Part shown: piece after piece, positions 50,978 through 63,084 of the stretch | Position numbering within the stretch: position 1 is the first letter of the stretch | Layout: each line of letters opens with the position of its first letter | Notes under the pieces: model-generated | What the model was told of the DNA's origin: nothing | Database searches by the model: none | The model's input: the letters and a program-made list of their open reading frames with translations, nothing else | Origin: Epiperipatus broadwayi | Lineage: Eukaryota > Onychophora > Udeonychophora > Euonychophora > Peripatidae | Direction: 5' to 3' | DNA length: 64,000 nucleotides | NCBI GenBank assembly: GCA_028023455.1 | Contig: JAQFVV010012397.1 | Location: 1,359,501-1,423,500 of the forward strand | Program-made: the position numbers and the translations under genes

Positions 50978-51426
50978 TATATATATATTAACGGAGCTTT
51001 TATATATATAAAAACACAAACAAATATTGTAAATAATTTTGTATGTTTTTTCTTTAATTACATCTTATTTATTTTGTAATTATTTTTCGTTATAAAACTA
51101 CATAAAAATTCAAGATGAAAGATGCAATCGCCGACTCTCCAAGAGTAATTAAAGGGGTGGGAACATTAGTTTGTTTCATGATTTTAAAAGGAATTTTTAA
51201 ATTAAAGTTAATGAAAGTAAAATTTAAAACAAAGCTAATTGATTTAGTTAGCTGTTAACATTTTTATCAAATCTATTTCCAATCTGGAAATTGATTTAAA
51301 TTTATTTTTGGACAGTTATCTAGTGATTGCATCTCCACTAACAATAGAGAAAATAATTCTGTAAATTAAAGATTAATTAAGAGTTAAGAAGTTTAATTAA
51401 AAACACTCTTTGAATAACTCAAAGTT

Positions 51427-51621
51427 TTATAAATAGGGCCAAAAATCGATTGTGTCACTTTGGTCAATAGTCGCTAGCTGACTCCACATGTTTAATTGTG
51501 AGGGGCCTAAGTCACCTTCCACTCCATCTTTAGCCCAACTTTTCACTGTGCCAAGATGTAGCTCCTGCCAATCAAGAGTGCCCATGCCATCAAAGAATGC
51601 CGCCTGCCACAGAATATTCAT
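51427..51621 (-). pseudogene. Coding-like minus-strand fragment, unknown
   Basis: A 64-codon frame starting at an ATG contains QAAFFDGMGTLDWQELHLG and then SWAKDGVEGDLGPSQ. The richness in Trp, Gly and Asp is unlike the chance frames around it. No splice borders or known domain were recognised. It could be a fragment of a transposon protein or a retrocopied gene. Confidence 0.3.
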
Positions 51622-52452
51622 TAGTACTTTATTCCATACAATCTTGAGGTAATGAACCCAGTCATTATAATTGTAGTACCTAAATTCTAATCTCTAACTT
51701 TTTAAAATTAATGTACTCTTTATTTTGAATCTTTTTTAACTTGCCAATCGGCAAGTATGTTAAGTTAATAATTATTTTATTTGTGTCGATTCTCTGCAAT
51801 CCAAATTAATGTTACTATAAAATTTTTCATTCAACTCACCCTTCTTATTATGTTAATAATTTAGTGTGGTTATAATTTATTTTTAATGATATTTTTATAT
51901 TTGTCACTTAATTTTATTTGTAAATGCCAATCAAACCCAGTCTTATGAACTTCTATATCCCGCTGTGGAATAGAAAAAGGTGGGGATTAATGAGTTCTGG
52001 TTATTTATTTCTAAACAGTTTGTAAGACTGAGTTTTTCTTTTAAGATGAATATATGCTTTTTTTAAAAATATATATATTTTACCATAAAATTATACAAAA
52101 TGTATAAATACTTTGCAATCTGGGGTGGATATTGGATCTGTTAGTTTTATTAATTTCTTTATTCATCATCATCACCAAAAAGGCTGGTGAACAAATTCTA
52201 TTTTGTTGTTGGATGAATTTTAGTTTTTTCTATTTATTTAAACAAAATAGGGTTGATTTAAGAAGGGAAAGAAATGCACGCTTCATTAATTAGAGTTTAA
52301 CTTATGATAAATGATTTTATTTTACATGGGTCATTATTTTATCATATCATTATGTGCTTGTTAAACCATTTAAGGCTTTATATTAATATTTAATGATTTC
52401 ATATTCTTATAAAAGTATTGTTAGCATAGGACACTCTTTATGTTATTAAGCT

Positions 52453-52713
52453 TTATCTAGAGATGTTTGTCGGAATGCCTGAGTCATCTCCTCTTCCTTT
52501 CTGGTCATACACAGGGCGATAAATGTCCCTAGACCATATATATATACTCGTGTAATGAGAGCAATGCATGGAATAATTCTGGCAATGTTCGGCCCATTGC
52601 AACTCCATCCAAGGACCTTTTGACAACTGATTCCACAAAATGTGGGGTGGTAGGTTGGCTAAACTGTTTTCTAAGTTGGCTAAACTGTTTTCTTCTGTAA
52701 TGTGATAAAGCAC
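52453..52713 (-). pseudogene. Coding-like minus-strand fragment with an internal duplication
   Basis: An 86-codon frame includes ENSLANL twice in a row, then PPHILWNQLSKGPWMELQWA and HCQNYSMHCSHY. The duplication is exact at DNA level (GTTGGCTAAACTGTTTTCT, about 52653 and 52674). The high Trp, His and Cys content suggests former coding sequence, possibly related to the fragment 0.9 kb away on the same strand. A possible acceptor (ACATTACAG) precedes it. Not recognised. Confidence 0.35.
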
Positions 52714-53432
52714 CTCAAAAAAAATGGCTCCACAAATATTAGGCTATTATGCTAGCACCACAATTTCTTATAGTTAGTTTTCTAGCCTGTTTAACAAAAT
52801 AAACCGTAATGATGTGTAATAATGAAACATTTTTTTTGTAATATTTTTAGTTGGAGTTTAAATCCAACCTCTCATGAAGCTGCCTTCCCCTTTATTGAAA
52901 TAAGCCATTCCCATATTGATAGAGTTTTGTGATATTTGACTGTTAAATGTAAAATAAATGTTTTTAGTCTAATTACTTATCATAATGTATCTTTATTTAA
53001 GTGTTGTCAATAAATGCTATAAATGAAAATAAAACTATGTATCAAATGCCAAGGGCATCCTATAAAATTGTACAAACAGCAAAACTCTATTATTCTCATA
53101 TCTTTATATGTGTTTTAATGTATAAACATCCACCAACCATCCAGATAAATCTATTTTTGTAACATCAAATAAAATCCAATTTTTAGATATACATTCAGTA
53201 TTGTAACTACCACACTAAATTGATATTTATTAAAAGAAAATAATTGTATAAAGATTGTCAAAAATATGTAACCAAAATAACAGTTTAAACTGCATGACGT
53301 TGATTATACTTATATAAAATCTTGAATTTTTGTCAAAAAAAATATTTATGTTTTTAAACTTAATCCAGTTGTTTGAATCTCATTAATATATTTTTGTATG
53401 TTTTAACTAATATCTCGGATTCACTCAATCTC

Positions 53433-53644
53433 TCATCATCATCATCATCTGCTGAGTTCTCATGTGAAATGATGTAGCACTGGGCCTGGAAATAATTGAT
53501 TTATATAATATTACCGTAGGTGTTGTCCTTAGTGTTATAGATTTGGGGAATGGGTAAATAGATTAGAATTCATGATTGCTCCTGACCTGTGCGTCTTGGT
53601 AATGATTGGATTCAGGGTACTTTTGCTCAGATTCTAAATCTTGT
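53433..53644. repeat. Dispersed repeat family 3, copy 2
   Basis: It has five ATC triplets, then GGGCCTGGAAATAATT, TAGATTAGAATTCATGATTGC, TCCTGACCTGTGCGTCTTG and GGGTACTTTTGCTCAGA, collinear with 37755-37971. It ends directly at the SINE family 2 copy. Confidence 0.7.
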
Positions 53645-53654
53645 ATATATATGG

Positions 53655-53850
53655 GAGATAATGATCTGGACCAACTGATGAGTTCTAGTTCAGCATGAAA
53701 TATGTATATTGGAAGATCATTTATCTTCTTAACATGTATATAATTATGTGCAGCAGTTGTATGAAATCAAATGGATAGCTGTAGGGAGTTTGAAAGTCTG
53801 AGTTCAATTCCCTTATAATTACATTAAGTTCAGTAGAGACAATATACTTG
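53655..53850 (+). mobile_element. SINE-like repeat, family 2, plus strand
   Basis: CTGGACCAACTGATGA, TTCAGCATGAAATATG, CATGTATATAAT and GAGTTCAATTCCCTTAT match the family 2 copy at 15240-15465 in order and spacing. The B-box-like GAGTTCAATTCC is kept. A TA/TG microsatellite (53855-53880) follows and may be its tail. Confidence 0.7.
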
Positions 53851-54060
53851 TATTTATATATATATATATGTGTGTGTGTGGAAGTCCAGTTTTTCTTCAG
53901 ACATTAAATTGGAGTTAAAGAGACAATTGTATATATACTTTTGATCAGATGTTAGTATCTGTTGAATTAATCTTGTATTTTTTTACATATAATTCATTAT
54001 TAGTTATGGATAATTGTTAGAGAGGGTTAGTTGTAGTTTATAAGCAGAGACTGTCTAAAT

Positions 54061-55205
54061 CAGTGATCTTCAACCACCGGGCTGCAGAAGTTTTGTACTG
54101 GTCTGCAGCTAAACTGGAAAGAAAGTTTCTAATAACAAAATAATACGATTTTAAACTTTTAATTAATATGAACAATTTTTATTTTTTTTTTCATCGCATT
54201 TTTTCCCAATAAAAAAAAAAGAAACAGAAAAAAAAATCTAATCAATCATACATAAATTAATTTGTTTTTCTATTTATCACAGATGTTTATGGGGGGGGGG
54301 GGAGAAAAAGTTTTTTATTATACAACTCCGGTTGTCTTTTGATAGCCAATCATGGCTGCTTGTCAGCATTGTTAAAACAATAAAATGTAATGTGACTTTT
54401 TTTGATCTCTTAAATTTTTTCTACTCTCTCTTTTAATATTTCATTTTTAGTTTTTTTTTTTTGGCTTTAAGTTTTATTTTGAAAATCAATTTTTATTACC
54501 TTTTTTTAATAATAAATACCAAAAAATAAGTTCTATCTCTAACATTTACAATGTATTTCTCAATATATCCCCACCACCCCCAAAATAAAGTAAGATCAAA
54601 ACTTTTGACTTTTTCAAGCTTCGTTTTCTTTTTTTTTTTGTTTAAAAATATGCCCACTTCTTTTTGGCCTATAAGGCAATATTTTTTTTGGCTTTATTTG
54701 TATATCGCTAAAATACTAAAACTTTTATTTTTAAAACCAATTTCTGTTACTTTTTTTTAAAAATAAAAACAAACAAAAAATAACTTTGGTGTCTATCTTT
54801 TGTCTCAGTTGATGACAAAGTATTTTTCACCCTCCCCAAAATAAAATAAGATCAAAACTTTTGACTTTTTCAACATTCAGGTGAATAACATTTTATTCTT
54901 GAACGTTTTAACAATGAAATAATAAACGTAAACTGCAAGCACATTAATGAGAACGATTGTTATTGTATGTTTTCTGTAGCAGTATGACTTTGCAACTTGA
55001 GAAAGTGTTTAGCATGTGAAGGTAAGTAACACCATTACTATACACATTAACTAGTGTGCTGTTTTGGTCAGTTATAACAATTATGCTTATCTAAGGCTAA
55101 GCAGATTACATCTTTAAGAAAATTTATCTGTAAACTTCTGCCGGTCCGCGAAATCTTATCCTTATTTTTACCAGGCCGCAGGGATGAAAAGGTTGAAAAC
55201 CACTG
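54061..55205. mobile_element. Non-autonomous hAT-type transposon
   Basis: The ends are CAGTGATCTTCAACC (54061) and GGTTGAAAACCACTG (55205), the CAGTGGTTYTCAACC-type terminal repeats of the hAT superfamily. A perfect 8-bp duplication GTCTAAAT lies at 54053-54060 and 55206-55213, the length diagnostic of hAT. Both subterminal regions carry GC-rich blocks (CCGGGCTGCAG and GGTCCGCG/CCAGGCCGCAGG). The 1,145-bp body has no transposase frame, so it depends on a partner in trans. Confidence 0.93.
54435..54880. repeat. Diverged tandem duplication inside the hAT element
   Basis: Blocks TTGGCTTTAAGTTTTATTTT and AAGATCAAAACTTTTGACTT occur once in 54462-54615 and again, altered, in 54688-54872. The period is about 265 bp. 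An open frame at 54551-54760 is incidental. Confidence 0.7.
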
Positions 55206-55213
55206 GTCTAAAT

Positions 55214-56579
55214 CATTTACTAATTTAGTTTGAGATTTATTTATTTGAATATAAAAGTTTATAGAAGATTTAACAATGTTTATCAATATAAAATATAATT
55301 CTACTGGGTTTAGTTTTAAAATGCTTATTTTTTAAAAAGTATAGGTAAATTTCTAATAGGTTTGACTCAGTTGATGTTATTGTCAAATGTAAGCATAGAT
55401 TGATTTTATAATCTTGATTTTAATAGATAATGCTATGATCTGAGAAGCTGACTATTGAAATAGGAGTAATGATAAATCAGGGAATAGAAAAAATCTAATT
55501 AAAAGTTGTTGTTTTTACTTTATAAAGAATAAGAATTATTATGTACTCATGAGCTTAATCTTAATTTGATATTTCTTTCATACTAATTGAATAGGACATA
55601 ACACTTAGTTAGAGAAAAGAATAGCAGAGTGTTTCAGGTGTAAAAACTATAAACAGGAAGCAATAGGATTTAGTTTGATGTTTTTTATGGAACATTTTTT
55701 TCATTAGGCAAACATTCACATATAGAGCAATAATGTATAAGCTTACTTGTTAATGAGGGAAGAATTGGTATATTACTAGTGTTGTTCTCCTTTATATTGC
55801 CTTTTTTTAGCTATTCTAGGGAATAATTTTGCAAAGAAAGAATTCATAATACACTCATATAATGTTTCCTGCAAGTGATTTATGGCACTCCAGATTGGTT
55901 GTAAAATTTATACCAGCTTTCCAGAGCTTCAATTCGTTTTCAGCCAAAGTTTTTTTTTTTTTTCAGAAAGCAGGCTTGTCTCTCTCTGCTACAATCTGAG
56001 AGCAAATCCCAAATAGTTTTAAAACTAATTTATATCAGTACACCTGAAAAAACTATTTGTTGTTAGCCTGTTTTTTCTTATCACTTTTTTTTTCTAATTA
56101 AATCTCCAGATAAATCTTTTCATTAATCAAGCCGAATAAATTATCTAATCAATATACAAAAAAAAGTTATTTCTTCAAAATAAAAAATTCACAAAAGAAA
56201 AACTATCAAATGGTAATTTAAACATTTTTTTTTTTTTTACAATTCTACTTCATTTTTATTAATTTTACTTTTACAAGATAAAAGAAAACTTAATTTTAAG
56301 TTGTTGTTTTTTTAAACTTTCTATATAAATAAAATAAAATAAACAGTTTTTTTTATATATATACAAAAAAAGGTAATTTTCTATTCTACTTTCAAAAGTA
56401 ACCTTTATTAGTAAAAAGATTACAAAATTTTTTGGGTACACTTACCCATTGAGAATTACAAAGTGTTCAATGTAACAAACAAGGTAAAACAATTATTGAT
56501 TATATAAGGTACATATGCTTGATAACAATTATATCCATAAAAGGGTTGCTATAATGTTGATTAATGTGTATCTGAAAAT
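55214..56579. other. A+T-rich non-coding DNA
   Basis: No element ends or exons recognised. Long poly-T tracts occur near 55950 and 56227. Confidence 0.5.
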
Positions 56580-57900
56580 GAGTATCTTCTATACATGGAT
56601 CTACATGGCCCAGCTGCTAAGAAGCTATCCATCATCCAATGACACCACCACACCTGGGGCCCTGAAACAAAGACCCAAATGCTTCAGCTGAATAGGTGGA
56701 CAAGTCCAGCATTGCACCAACCACCACAACAGGCAGTGAGATCCAAGGCTCAAGTCCATTAAACGATAAATTCTTGACCCATAGCTGAGCCATGTCAAGA
56801 TCATTCTAGATACCTCTGTCTCTCAATTAACAGTCCAAATGTGCAGGGACCACATTCGGTCTACCTGCCCAGAGTTGGAAAGCCAACTAGAAAAACTAAC
56901 ACGTAGCTAGCACAGATCTGCACTACCCAAACCAACCTATCAAGGGGGCACAGCAGCTGACCAGAGCAGGAATGGTGCCAAGACTGACCTGGTACCCTCC
57001 TATCAGGTTTTCCAGGTAGTGGCAATAATTGTCAGCAGCCTGCACCAATAAACCAGCCCCCTAATGACCGCCACCCCCGAGGAAGAAAAGAAAAGTGCAG
57101 ACCCATGCCTGCAAAATTATTGCAGCAAAGACTCCATCAAAGTTACAAAAATTGATGGTGGCCCAAATCAGACCAACCGCCTTACAAACACTCTAATTTT
57201 AAAGTTAACTAAGGAAAAAAAATAATGAGCTAAAATCAGCACTGTCCTAATAAACAATCCATCAATGTGGTGCAGCAGCTTCTCAGGGCAAAGTTCAATG
57301 GAGGGCAGTGACTTTCACCCACGCAGGTATCCCTTGGCTTGGCAATGATTGCAGACTGCCCTCACAAATATATCAAGTGCCTTATGACCACCACTAGGAG
57401 TGCAGACCCGTGCCCACCAATGCAACAGTTGGATTCATTGTAGTCTGGAATCAAGCCAGATTTACTTGCACACCATGAATACACAAATTTCCATATCACC
57501 TTGCACACTGAGTTCAATAGAGCTGAAAGTCTGTAATCATTATCAATCTCCTGTGTCTGCAAATGTTCACAATACCTGTTCAATCTACCCAACTATTAAG
57601 TCACTCAAGGTTCACTATGGTTCTTATTTGTTGATACTAATTGGATTCTGCTTCTTTGGATTGAATTCTAGGTCTTGATTAGGAATCAAGGATTCAGTTG
57701 TATTGTGTCAGCTGCTTGATGGTGCTATTTATATGAAAAAGCACATAAATATGCCATTTATGCAGCCACCGTCTTCTAGGCCTATATAATTATACTAAAA
57801 AGCACAGAAAGAGGCCATTTAATACATGGCAGCTAGAAGCCACAGATGATGGTGTTCATTTCTATGCTATAAAGCACAGATGCTATTTGAGTGGCGGCCA
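56580..57900. repeat. Less A+T-rich decayed repeat block
   Basis: Composition changes sharply at about 56590. Words recur imperfectly, such as AGTGCAGACCCATGCC (about 57094) and AGTGCAGACCCGTGCC (about 57399), each following a DGACCRCCAC-type word. One reading gives KCFS, a stop and then GGQVQHC near 56665, faintly like a damaged zinc knuckle. From 57720 three loosely repeated AAAGCACA words (57740, 57798, 57870) resemble a short tandem array. Probably a dead transposon; no ends identified. Confidence 0.4.
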
Positions 57901-57944
57901 GCCTGTTTTAGTGTTACACACTTTATCCCAATGCTCACAGTTCA

Positions 57945-58310
57945 ATGTTTACTATATGGTATTGTGTGAGGGTGTCTGGACTTCAGCCTGCCACAATTCT
58001 TCAAATATGCATGTCAAAGGAATTAGCTTACAAGTCATTCAACATACTATTATCTCCTAATAATTGTCCACCCTTCGCCATACTTCCCTACTCAATGTGG
58101 AACCTTCAAATCAATTCGAAAAGGCTAGGTCCAAGCAAGATTTCTACAAGCTCTTGTGAAGAGTCACATTTTCATGAAAACATGTCCGTGATAATAAAAT
58201 GGCTGACAGGTCAAAATCGAGCCAACTGCTGTCCACAGAAGCCTGCCTGCATGAGGAATTTAGTAATTCTACTGGAATAGAATCTTTGCAATAAGGTAGG
58301 TCATTTGATA
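57945..58310 (+). pseudogene. Coding-like frame of 111 codons, unknown
   Basis: This is the longest frame outside the LINE, with balanced amino-acid use (for example MWNLQINSKRLGPSK and CCPQKPACMRN). No domain, splice site or start context supports a gene. Its end (CATGAGGAATTTAG...ATTCTACTGGAATAGAAT, from 58250) recurs with small changes at 58887-58935, so the block belongs to a repeat. Confidence 0.3.
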
Positions 58311-58339
58311 AAGTTTTAATTTTTGTGGATGTGGAAAAG

Positions 58340-58585
58340 AAATAGTCCTTTGGTCTACATGGCAGGACTAAGATTTGACTTTTTGGGGCAACTTGTAGTT
58401 AAAGCAGGTTTTGAAATTTGCTGGTAGCGTCAAATTGTTCTCGACTAAATTACAGAAATTGATTAAGGAAATCGGAATGAATTGTGTTAAGCCTTCAGAC
58501 AAAAAAAGATGTAAGAGTGTAAAAATTTTTGTAGTTCTATCCAGAGAAACCAAAGATAATTGTCCAAATACTAAATACATTGATT
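58340..58585 (+). pseudogene. Coding-like remnant between two related repeat ends
   Basis: Frame fragments on the plus strand read LVYMAGLRFDFLGQL and, after a shift, KLFSTKLQKLIKEIGMNCVK and then SVKIFVVLSRETKDN. The amino-acid mix looks like former coding sequence. I do not recognise the family; the position between the matching segments at 58250 and 58887 suggests a transposon body. Confidence 0.3.
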
Positions 58586-58886
58586 AATTAATACTGAAAT
58601 ACCAACCAAAAAGCATAATAAAAAATTTTTTAAAAAAGCCGATCGAGTTGGAAATTATTAATGGTTCTTAATAGATGTGCCATTAAGATCTATATACATA
58701 TTATCTTTCAAAGATAGCTATTGTAAGAAATCAACCAATAAATAAAATTAATAAATAATTATTTTTTAACCTTTTTCAAAAATGACCCGAAATAGTAAGA
58801 CAGTTCAATAATTAAAGCATTATTAGTTTCATTTTTTGGCCATCACGATGTAGTTGTAAAGTTTGCAGGGTGGAAAGGTTTTTCCA

Positions 58887-59100
58887 CATGAGGAATTCTA
58901 CTAGAATAGAATATTTGCAATAATGTATGTTTACGTAAAATTATTCCAGTAAATATTATTAAGGAAATTAATGAATTAAGTTAACCCGTACAATTTCTAT
59001 GTTCTTTCACAAAGAACAGGGTGGGCCCCGAAACATTATATTATGTGTTTTTGCTTAGCATCAATGCCACCAAGTGGCTGACATGATAGAAAAGTTTTTC
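58887..59100 (+). repeat. Second copy of the CATGAGGAATTC repeat end and a dispersed tail
   Basis: CATGAGGAATTCTACTAGAA, then TATTTGCAATAATGTA, matches the segment at 58250-58310. Further on, GTGGCTGACATGATAGAA (about 59073) matches about 3943, at the edge of the minisatellite near 3.9 kb. Both belong to a dispersed family. Confidence 0.6.
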
Positions 59101-62100
59101 CTAAAAAATTTTAAATAATAAAAATGTTTGTACACATCAAACAAAATTCATCTATTTTATTATATTTATATGTAAACAAGACATTTATTTTATATAGTGG
59201 GATGTTTTTTTAATATGAATTTATTTTAACATAATTCTTTAACTCCTTAATATTTATATTTTGAAAGCTAGCTAATACTACCTTGTGATGGAGTACACTC
59301 ATCATTTCATCACAATATATATACTACTTTAACATAGTTATTATTCATATTTGTGTTTTATACTGTACGCCTTCTTTGACAAAGTCAATTTTTATATTTA
59401 GATTTGCGAGTTGAAATTATTTTTTAAATGCAAAGACAGATTATGTCTAACATTCCATGAAATATCAAAACAAATTTGCATGATGTTAAATAAAATGCCT
59501 ATTACCATTTATAGTGTATGGGATAAATATATTCCTATAAATTTTACAACTGAAAATATACTAAATGCTTTAAATGTGACAGATCGATACTATGTCGCAG
59601 TAATATTCAGAATGTTATAAATTGTAGCCTATCATATCTTTGTGAAACTCCTATTGAAGTATAATAGTTGTTTATCACTGTAGTTTAGTATATTAATTCA
59701 ATTGACATTTGTGGTGTTTGAATGCCATATGATCTTTTAAGCAACAAATCATTCCATTTTTATCATAATGAGAGTATATTGGCAATAAAAAAAATCACAT
59801 CTTAGCATTATCATTAAACAACATTCAGATTAAATGGAGAAATCAGAAATCAAAAATGAAGCAATCAATCAGTTATCCATTTAATACTATCACTTAAACA
59901 ATTTTAATATGTTAGGTTTATAAAACATGAACCGATTCCTCCCCTGCAAGACATGAATAGTAATGCAAGCAAACATAAGAAAAAAAAATTTTTTTTAGCA
60001 TTTACTAAAACATTAACAATTGCAAAATATTAGTGATACGAATATAAAAGAAAAAATTATCAAAATTCTACACTTTCTTAATAACCATAGATCTCAGAAC
60101 TGAAACTAGCATCAGGTATACTACAAGATTTGCAATGAGAATTGATAACTGCGAAAATACCTTTTGCAAGTAATAAATTTGGCTTTTTAATTGATCATTG
60201 TGAAATCTCATTAATCATTCAAATCATTTTGTCATTACGTTACATTCTACAGATGCATTTAAAAACAAATGACTATTACATTGTATTTCATGGTCAATTA
60301 GCACTTAGCAGTTGGCCACAGTCTCTTATATTTTTACTTATTTGTTCAGAATTTATCAATAACAAATTGTTACATTTTGATTTAAGATTATCAAACTTAA
60401 TTTACTCATAATTTTTGACACAAACCATCACATCAATGATTATCATTAATCATTTATTAAACTAAAGATTATCTCTATCATAGATTTTTAAACTTTGAAC
60501 TAAAGATTCAGCACAATGCATCTTTAGGTGTCATTTGTATTTGTTTTAAGAGTGTGTGATAGAGTGCATCGATAAAAGATGTTATAAATAGAAAAACAAA
60601 TGAAATTGAATTAATCCTTGTGTATTTAATTAAAAATATATACTTATACAGACCTTTTAACTGGTTTAAAGTTTATAACTAGGCTATGGATAATCTCTAA
60701 TTTAATAAATGGTTAATGTAATAATTGTGTTTATCTGAGATGCTTTGACTCAAAGTTGTGTGAGCAGAGTAAGTTCAAAATGTAGCAATTTATACATTAT
60801 TGCTCCCTATTCTAGAATTACTCAACTATTTCTTTATTCATTATTATTTACTATTCTCTAGAATTCTAATAGTGGTTATATCAAATATATATTACAAAGC
60901 TGCTGCCTTCTTAATGCCTACCTCATGAAAATCCTTTTAACAATCTTACTTCAATATTTCTTTTTAAAAAGAGCTTACTAAATCTGTGAATAACAAATAT
61001 ATCACCAACCATAAAGATAATGCTAAAACATCTCAAACATACTGAAAAATTAAATTACTAATTGCATTTTTTGTGCAACTCAACATTGACTTTGTTACCG
61101 TTAGATAATTTTGCTGATTCATTATACTTTCCCTATTTTTTTCTCTATCTTATTTGTCCATCTTCCTGATGAGATTAAGGTCAGGATTGTTTTAGCATCC
61201 ACTTTTTTCTTAACAATTGATATTTGTTTTAAAATACATTTTATCTTTATAAATAACATAATCATTCACAAAATAAAAACTAATAACCAAAATGAATATT
61301 AACTTTATATTTAGGTGGATTGATAATTAAAATCTTTCTTAGTCATTTTTATTTTAGCACATTTCTAAACTATTGGGAATGTCAAAGTATAAATATCTTG
61401 CCTATTTTAGGAAGTTTTCAAAGTCTATAAAGCATCACTTGATTTCTTTTTTTTCTCACTAATGATAGTGTGTTGGTATTAGTTAATTAATTTAACTTCT
61501 ATTTTTGACTTTCATTAAAAGTACTAACTATTATTTCCACAAATTAAAAAATGGGAAATATTAGTCTTTTTTTTTTGGTAATATTTATTGCATTGTATCT
61601 TTTTTTTACCTGAAGATAAATTTAAAATTAATTCTTTGCAAATATTTTAGTGAGGTTTACTTTGCTATATGTACCTGGAATAAACGTTTTTTAAAAAATA
61701 GTTAAATCTCGAATCCATTGTCAGCTCTTACATTCACACTAAAGGTAAACAATTGAAATTTACAATTTTAACATCAATTAGGGTATTGCATCTTTTGAAC
61801 TTTATCATCAAAAATAATGGATACAGCAATAATTTTTATTATACTTAATGCATTAATGTGCATAATTTCTAAATTACAATAAATTGTATCAAATATAAAT
61901 ATCTACTATATATTTATGGTACAGTATTTTACCAATTGTTAATTTTGCTATATCTTCATATGAATAATATTTATATTTTAATAAATGGTAGCAACAAAAA
62001 AAATTATTTAAAAGTTCATACAGGGGACATCTTATTTTATTTCCATCTTGAAATCTAGAATTCATGATGAATAGTATTTTTTGTGTAAGCAAGAAACTCA

Positions 62101-62311
62101 ATTTTGACTAATAAAATCACAGTGCATACGGTTGTTTTTTAAAGATAATGTAGTACAAAATAACATCAAGAATTTTTTTTATTTTTTTCAATAGTTTTGT
62201 TTAATTAATTAGCTTTTTTTTTTAATGAAAAGCCATTTTTTCTTTTATATATTCATTGTTGCTAATATTTAAAGTATTATCGTTTGTCTCATTTTTTATT
62301 CTCTTCTTTAG
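59101..62311. other. A+T-rich intronic DNA
   Basis: No element ends or exon-like blocks apart from the splice acceptor at the right edge. The frames at 59411-59620 and 60142-60411 are moderately long but have no splice context or recognisable domain. Confidence 0.5.
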
Positions 62312-62397
62312 ATGATCGTCAACAGATTCAACAAATTCTACAAACTATAAAAAGAAATATTAATTTGGAAACAAAAATTGAAAAATTACAATTACAA
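62312..62397 (+). CDS. Coding exon c of the unidentified coiled-coil-like protein (partial)
   Basis: An 86-nt block after TTCTCTTCTTTAG and before CAA|GTAATT. Its first two nucleotides complete the codon left open by exon b; 28 codons follow without a stop. The translation is strongly helical (DRQQIQQILQTIKRN, then ETKIEKLQLQ) and has the Gln/Lys/Leu/Ile composition of exon a. It ends in phase 0, and the next exon is presumably beyond the window. Phase, strand and composition all agree with exons a and b; the link across 41.6 kb remains an inference. Confidence 0.65.
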
Positions 62398-62840
62398 GTA
62401 ATTCATTTTTTTATTGAAAAATAATTAAATTTAATATTTATATAATTAGAATTATGTGGCACATCTGCAGTCGTAGGTTGTCAAATAAATGCTCATCATT
62501 GTGCCAGCTTAGGTTTTAATTATTATTAGTAGCCTCTACTTTTATTCACCATTCACTGTTTTAGTTGATAATACAGTCAAGGATGAGGACTATAATTTGG
62601 GACTTATGATTGTAAAAGTAGGAAATGAATGAGAATTGATATACATTTAGCCAATCTTTTAAAAAAAAAATTGTTTTATCAGAGAACATTAGATATCTGA
62701 AAATTTATGACAATGTTTTTGTGATTTTAAATTTTGAAAGTAAGACAGCTAGTTGCCATGCAGCTCGTAATTTTTTTTAAATATTTTAACAAAACTTTTT
62801 TTAAAAACTTGCTTTTTATATGTCTATAATCATCAATAAA
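62398..62840. other. Non-coding DNA downstream of exon c
   Basis: Probably the next intron. The segment at 62570-62710 has words (AGAGAACATTAGATATCTGAA) loosely like the 408-bp satellite family, too diverged to assign. Confidence 0.4.
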
Positions 62841-62885
62841 AAATCCAACGTTTTGACTACTTTATATAACCTTTTTCAAGGCACA
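62841..62885 (-). repeat. Penelope-like 3' signature
   Basis: On the minus strand it reads CTTGAAAAAGG, a short spacer, then AAACGTTGGATTTTT. GAAGAAGG/GAAAAAGG followed by CGAAACGT-type words is a widespread signature in sequence associated with Penelope-like elements, from memory of such families. The central part of SINE family 1 has a related GAAGAA...CGAAACGTTG. Confidence 0.45.
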
Positions 62886-63084
62886 CTAAATACATATAAA
62901 TAGTAATAAATTTTACATATTCCAAAAAAAAAATTATAATAAAAATTACAAAATATATTCACAATCAAAAATTCACCTTATCTCGCTCCCCTTTCCTATT
63001 GCAAACAATCACAACATAATCATAAAAACCTTTTTTAAATAAATAAAAAAAATCTATATATATAAAACATTCAATTAATAACCT

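Larger units (their letters stand above)
50978..53432. other. Non-coding DNA with two less A+T-rich patches
   Basis: Most of it is A+T-rich and featureless. The patches at 51427-51621 and 52453-52713 have minus-strand open frames with unusually balanced composition and are listed separately. Confidence 0.5.
20688..62311 (+). other. Candidate 41.6-kb intron filled with repeats
   Basis: Exon b ends at GTAAGC (20688) in phase 1. Exon c begins after a pyrimidine-rich tract ending TTCTTTAG (62311) and completes the codon. If no exon was missed in between, this 41,624-nt stretch is one intron holding the LINE, both TIR transposon copies, the LTR-like elements and the hAT element. Plus-strand elements could be co-transcribed with the host gene. 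An RNA read across 20687/62312 would decide it. Confidence 0.5.

Noticed and set aside
56660-56720. Gag-type zinc knuckle at the start of the less A+T-rich island
   Set aside because: Cys spacing is wrong and a stop interrupts it, so it cannot be called with confidence.
59411-59620. 69-codon plus-strand frame as a gene
   Set aside because: No splice borders, domain or start context, and amino acids follow local base composition.
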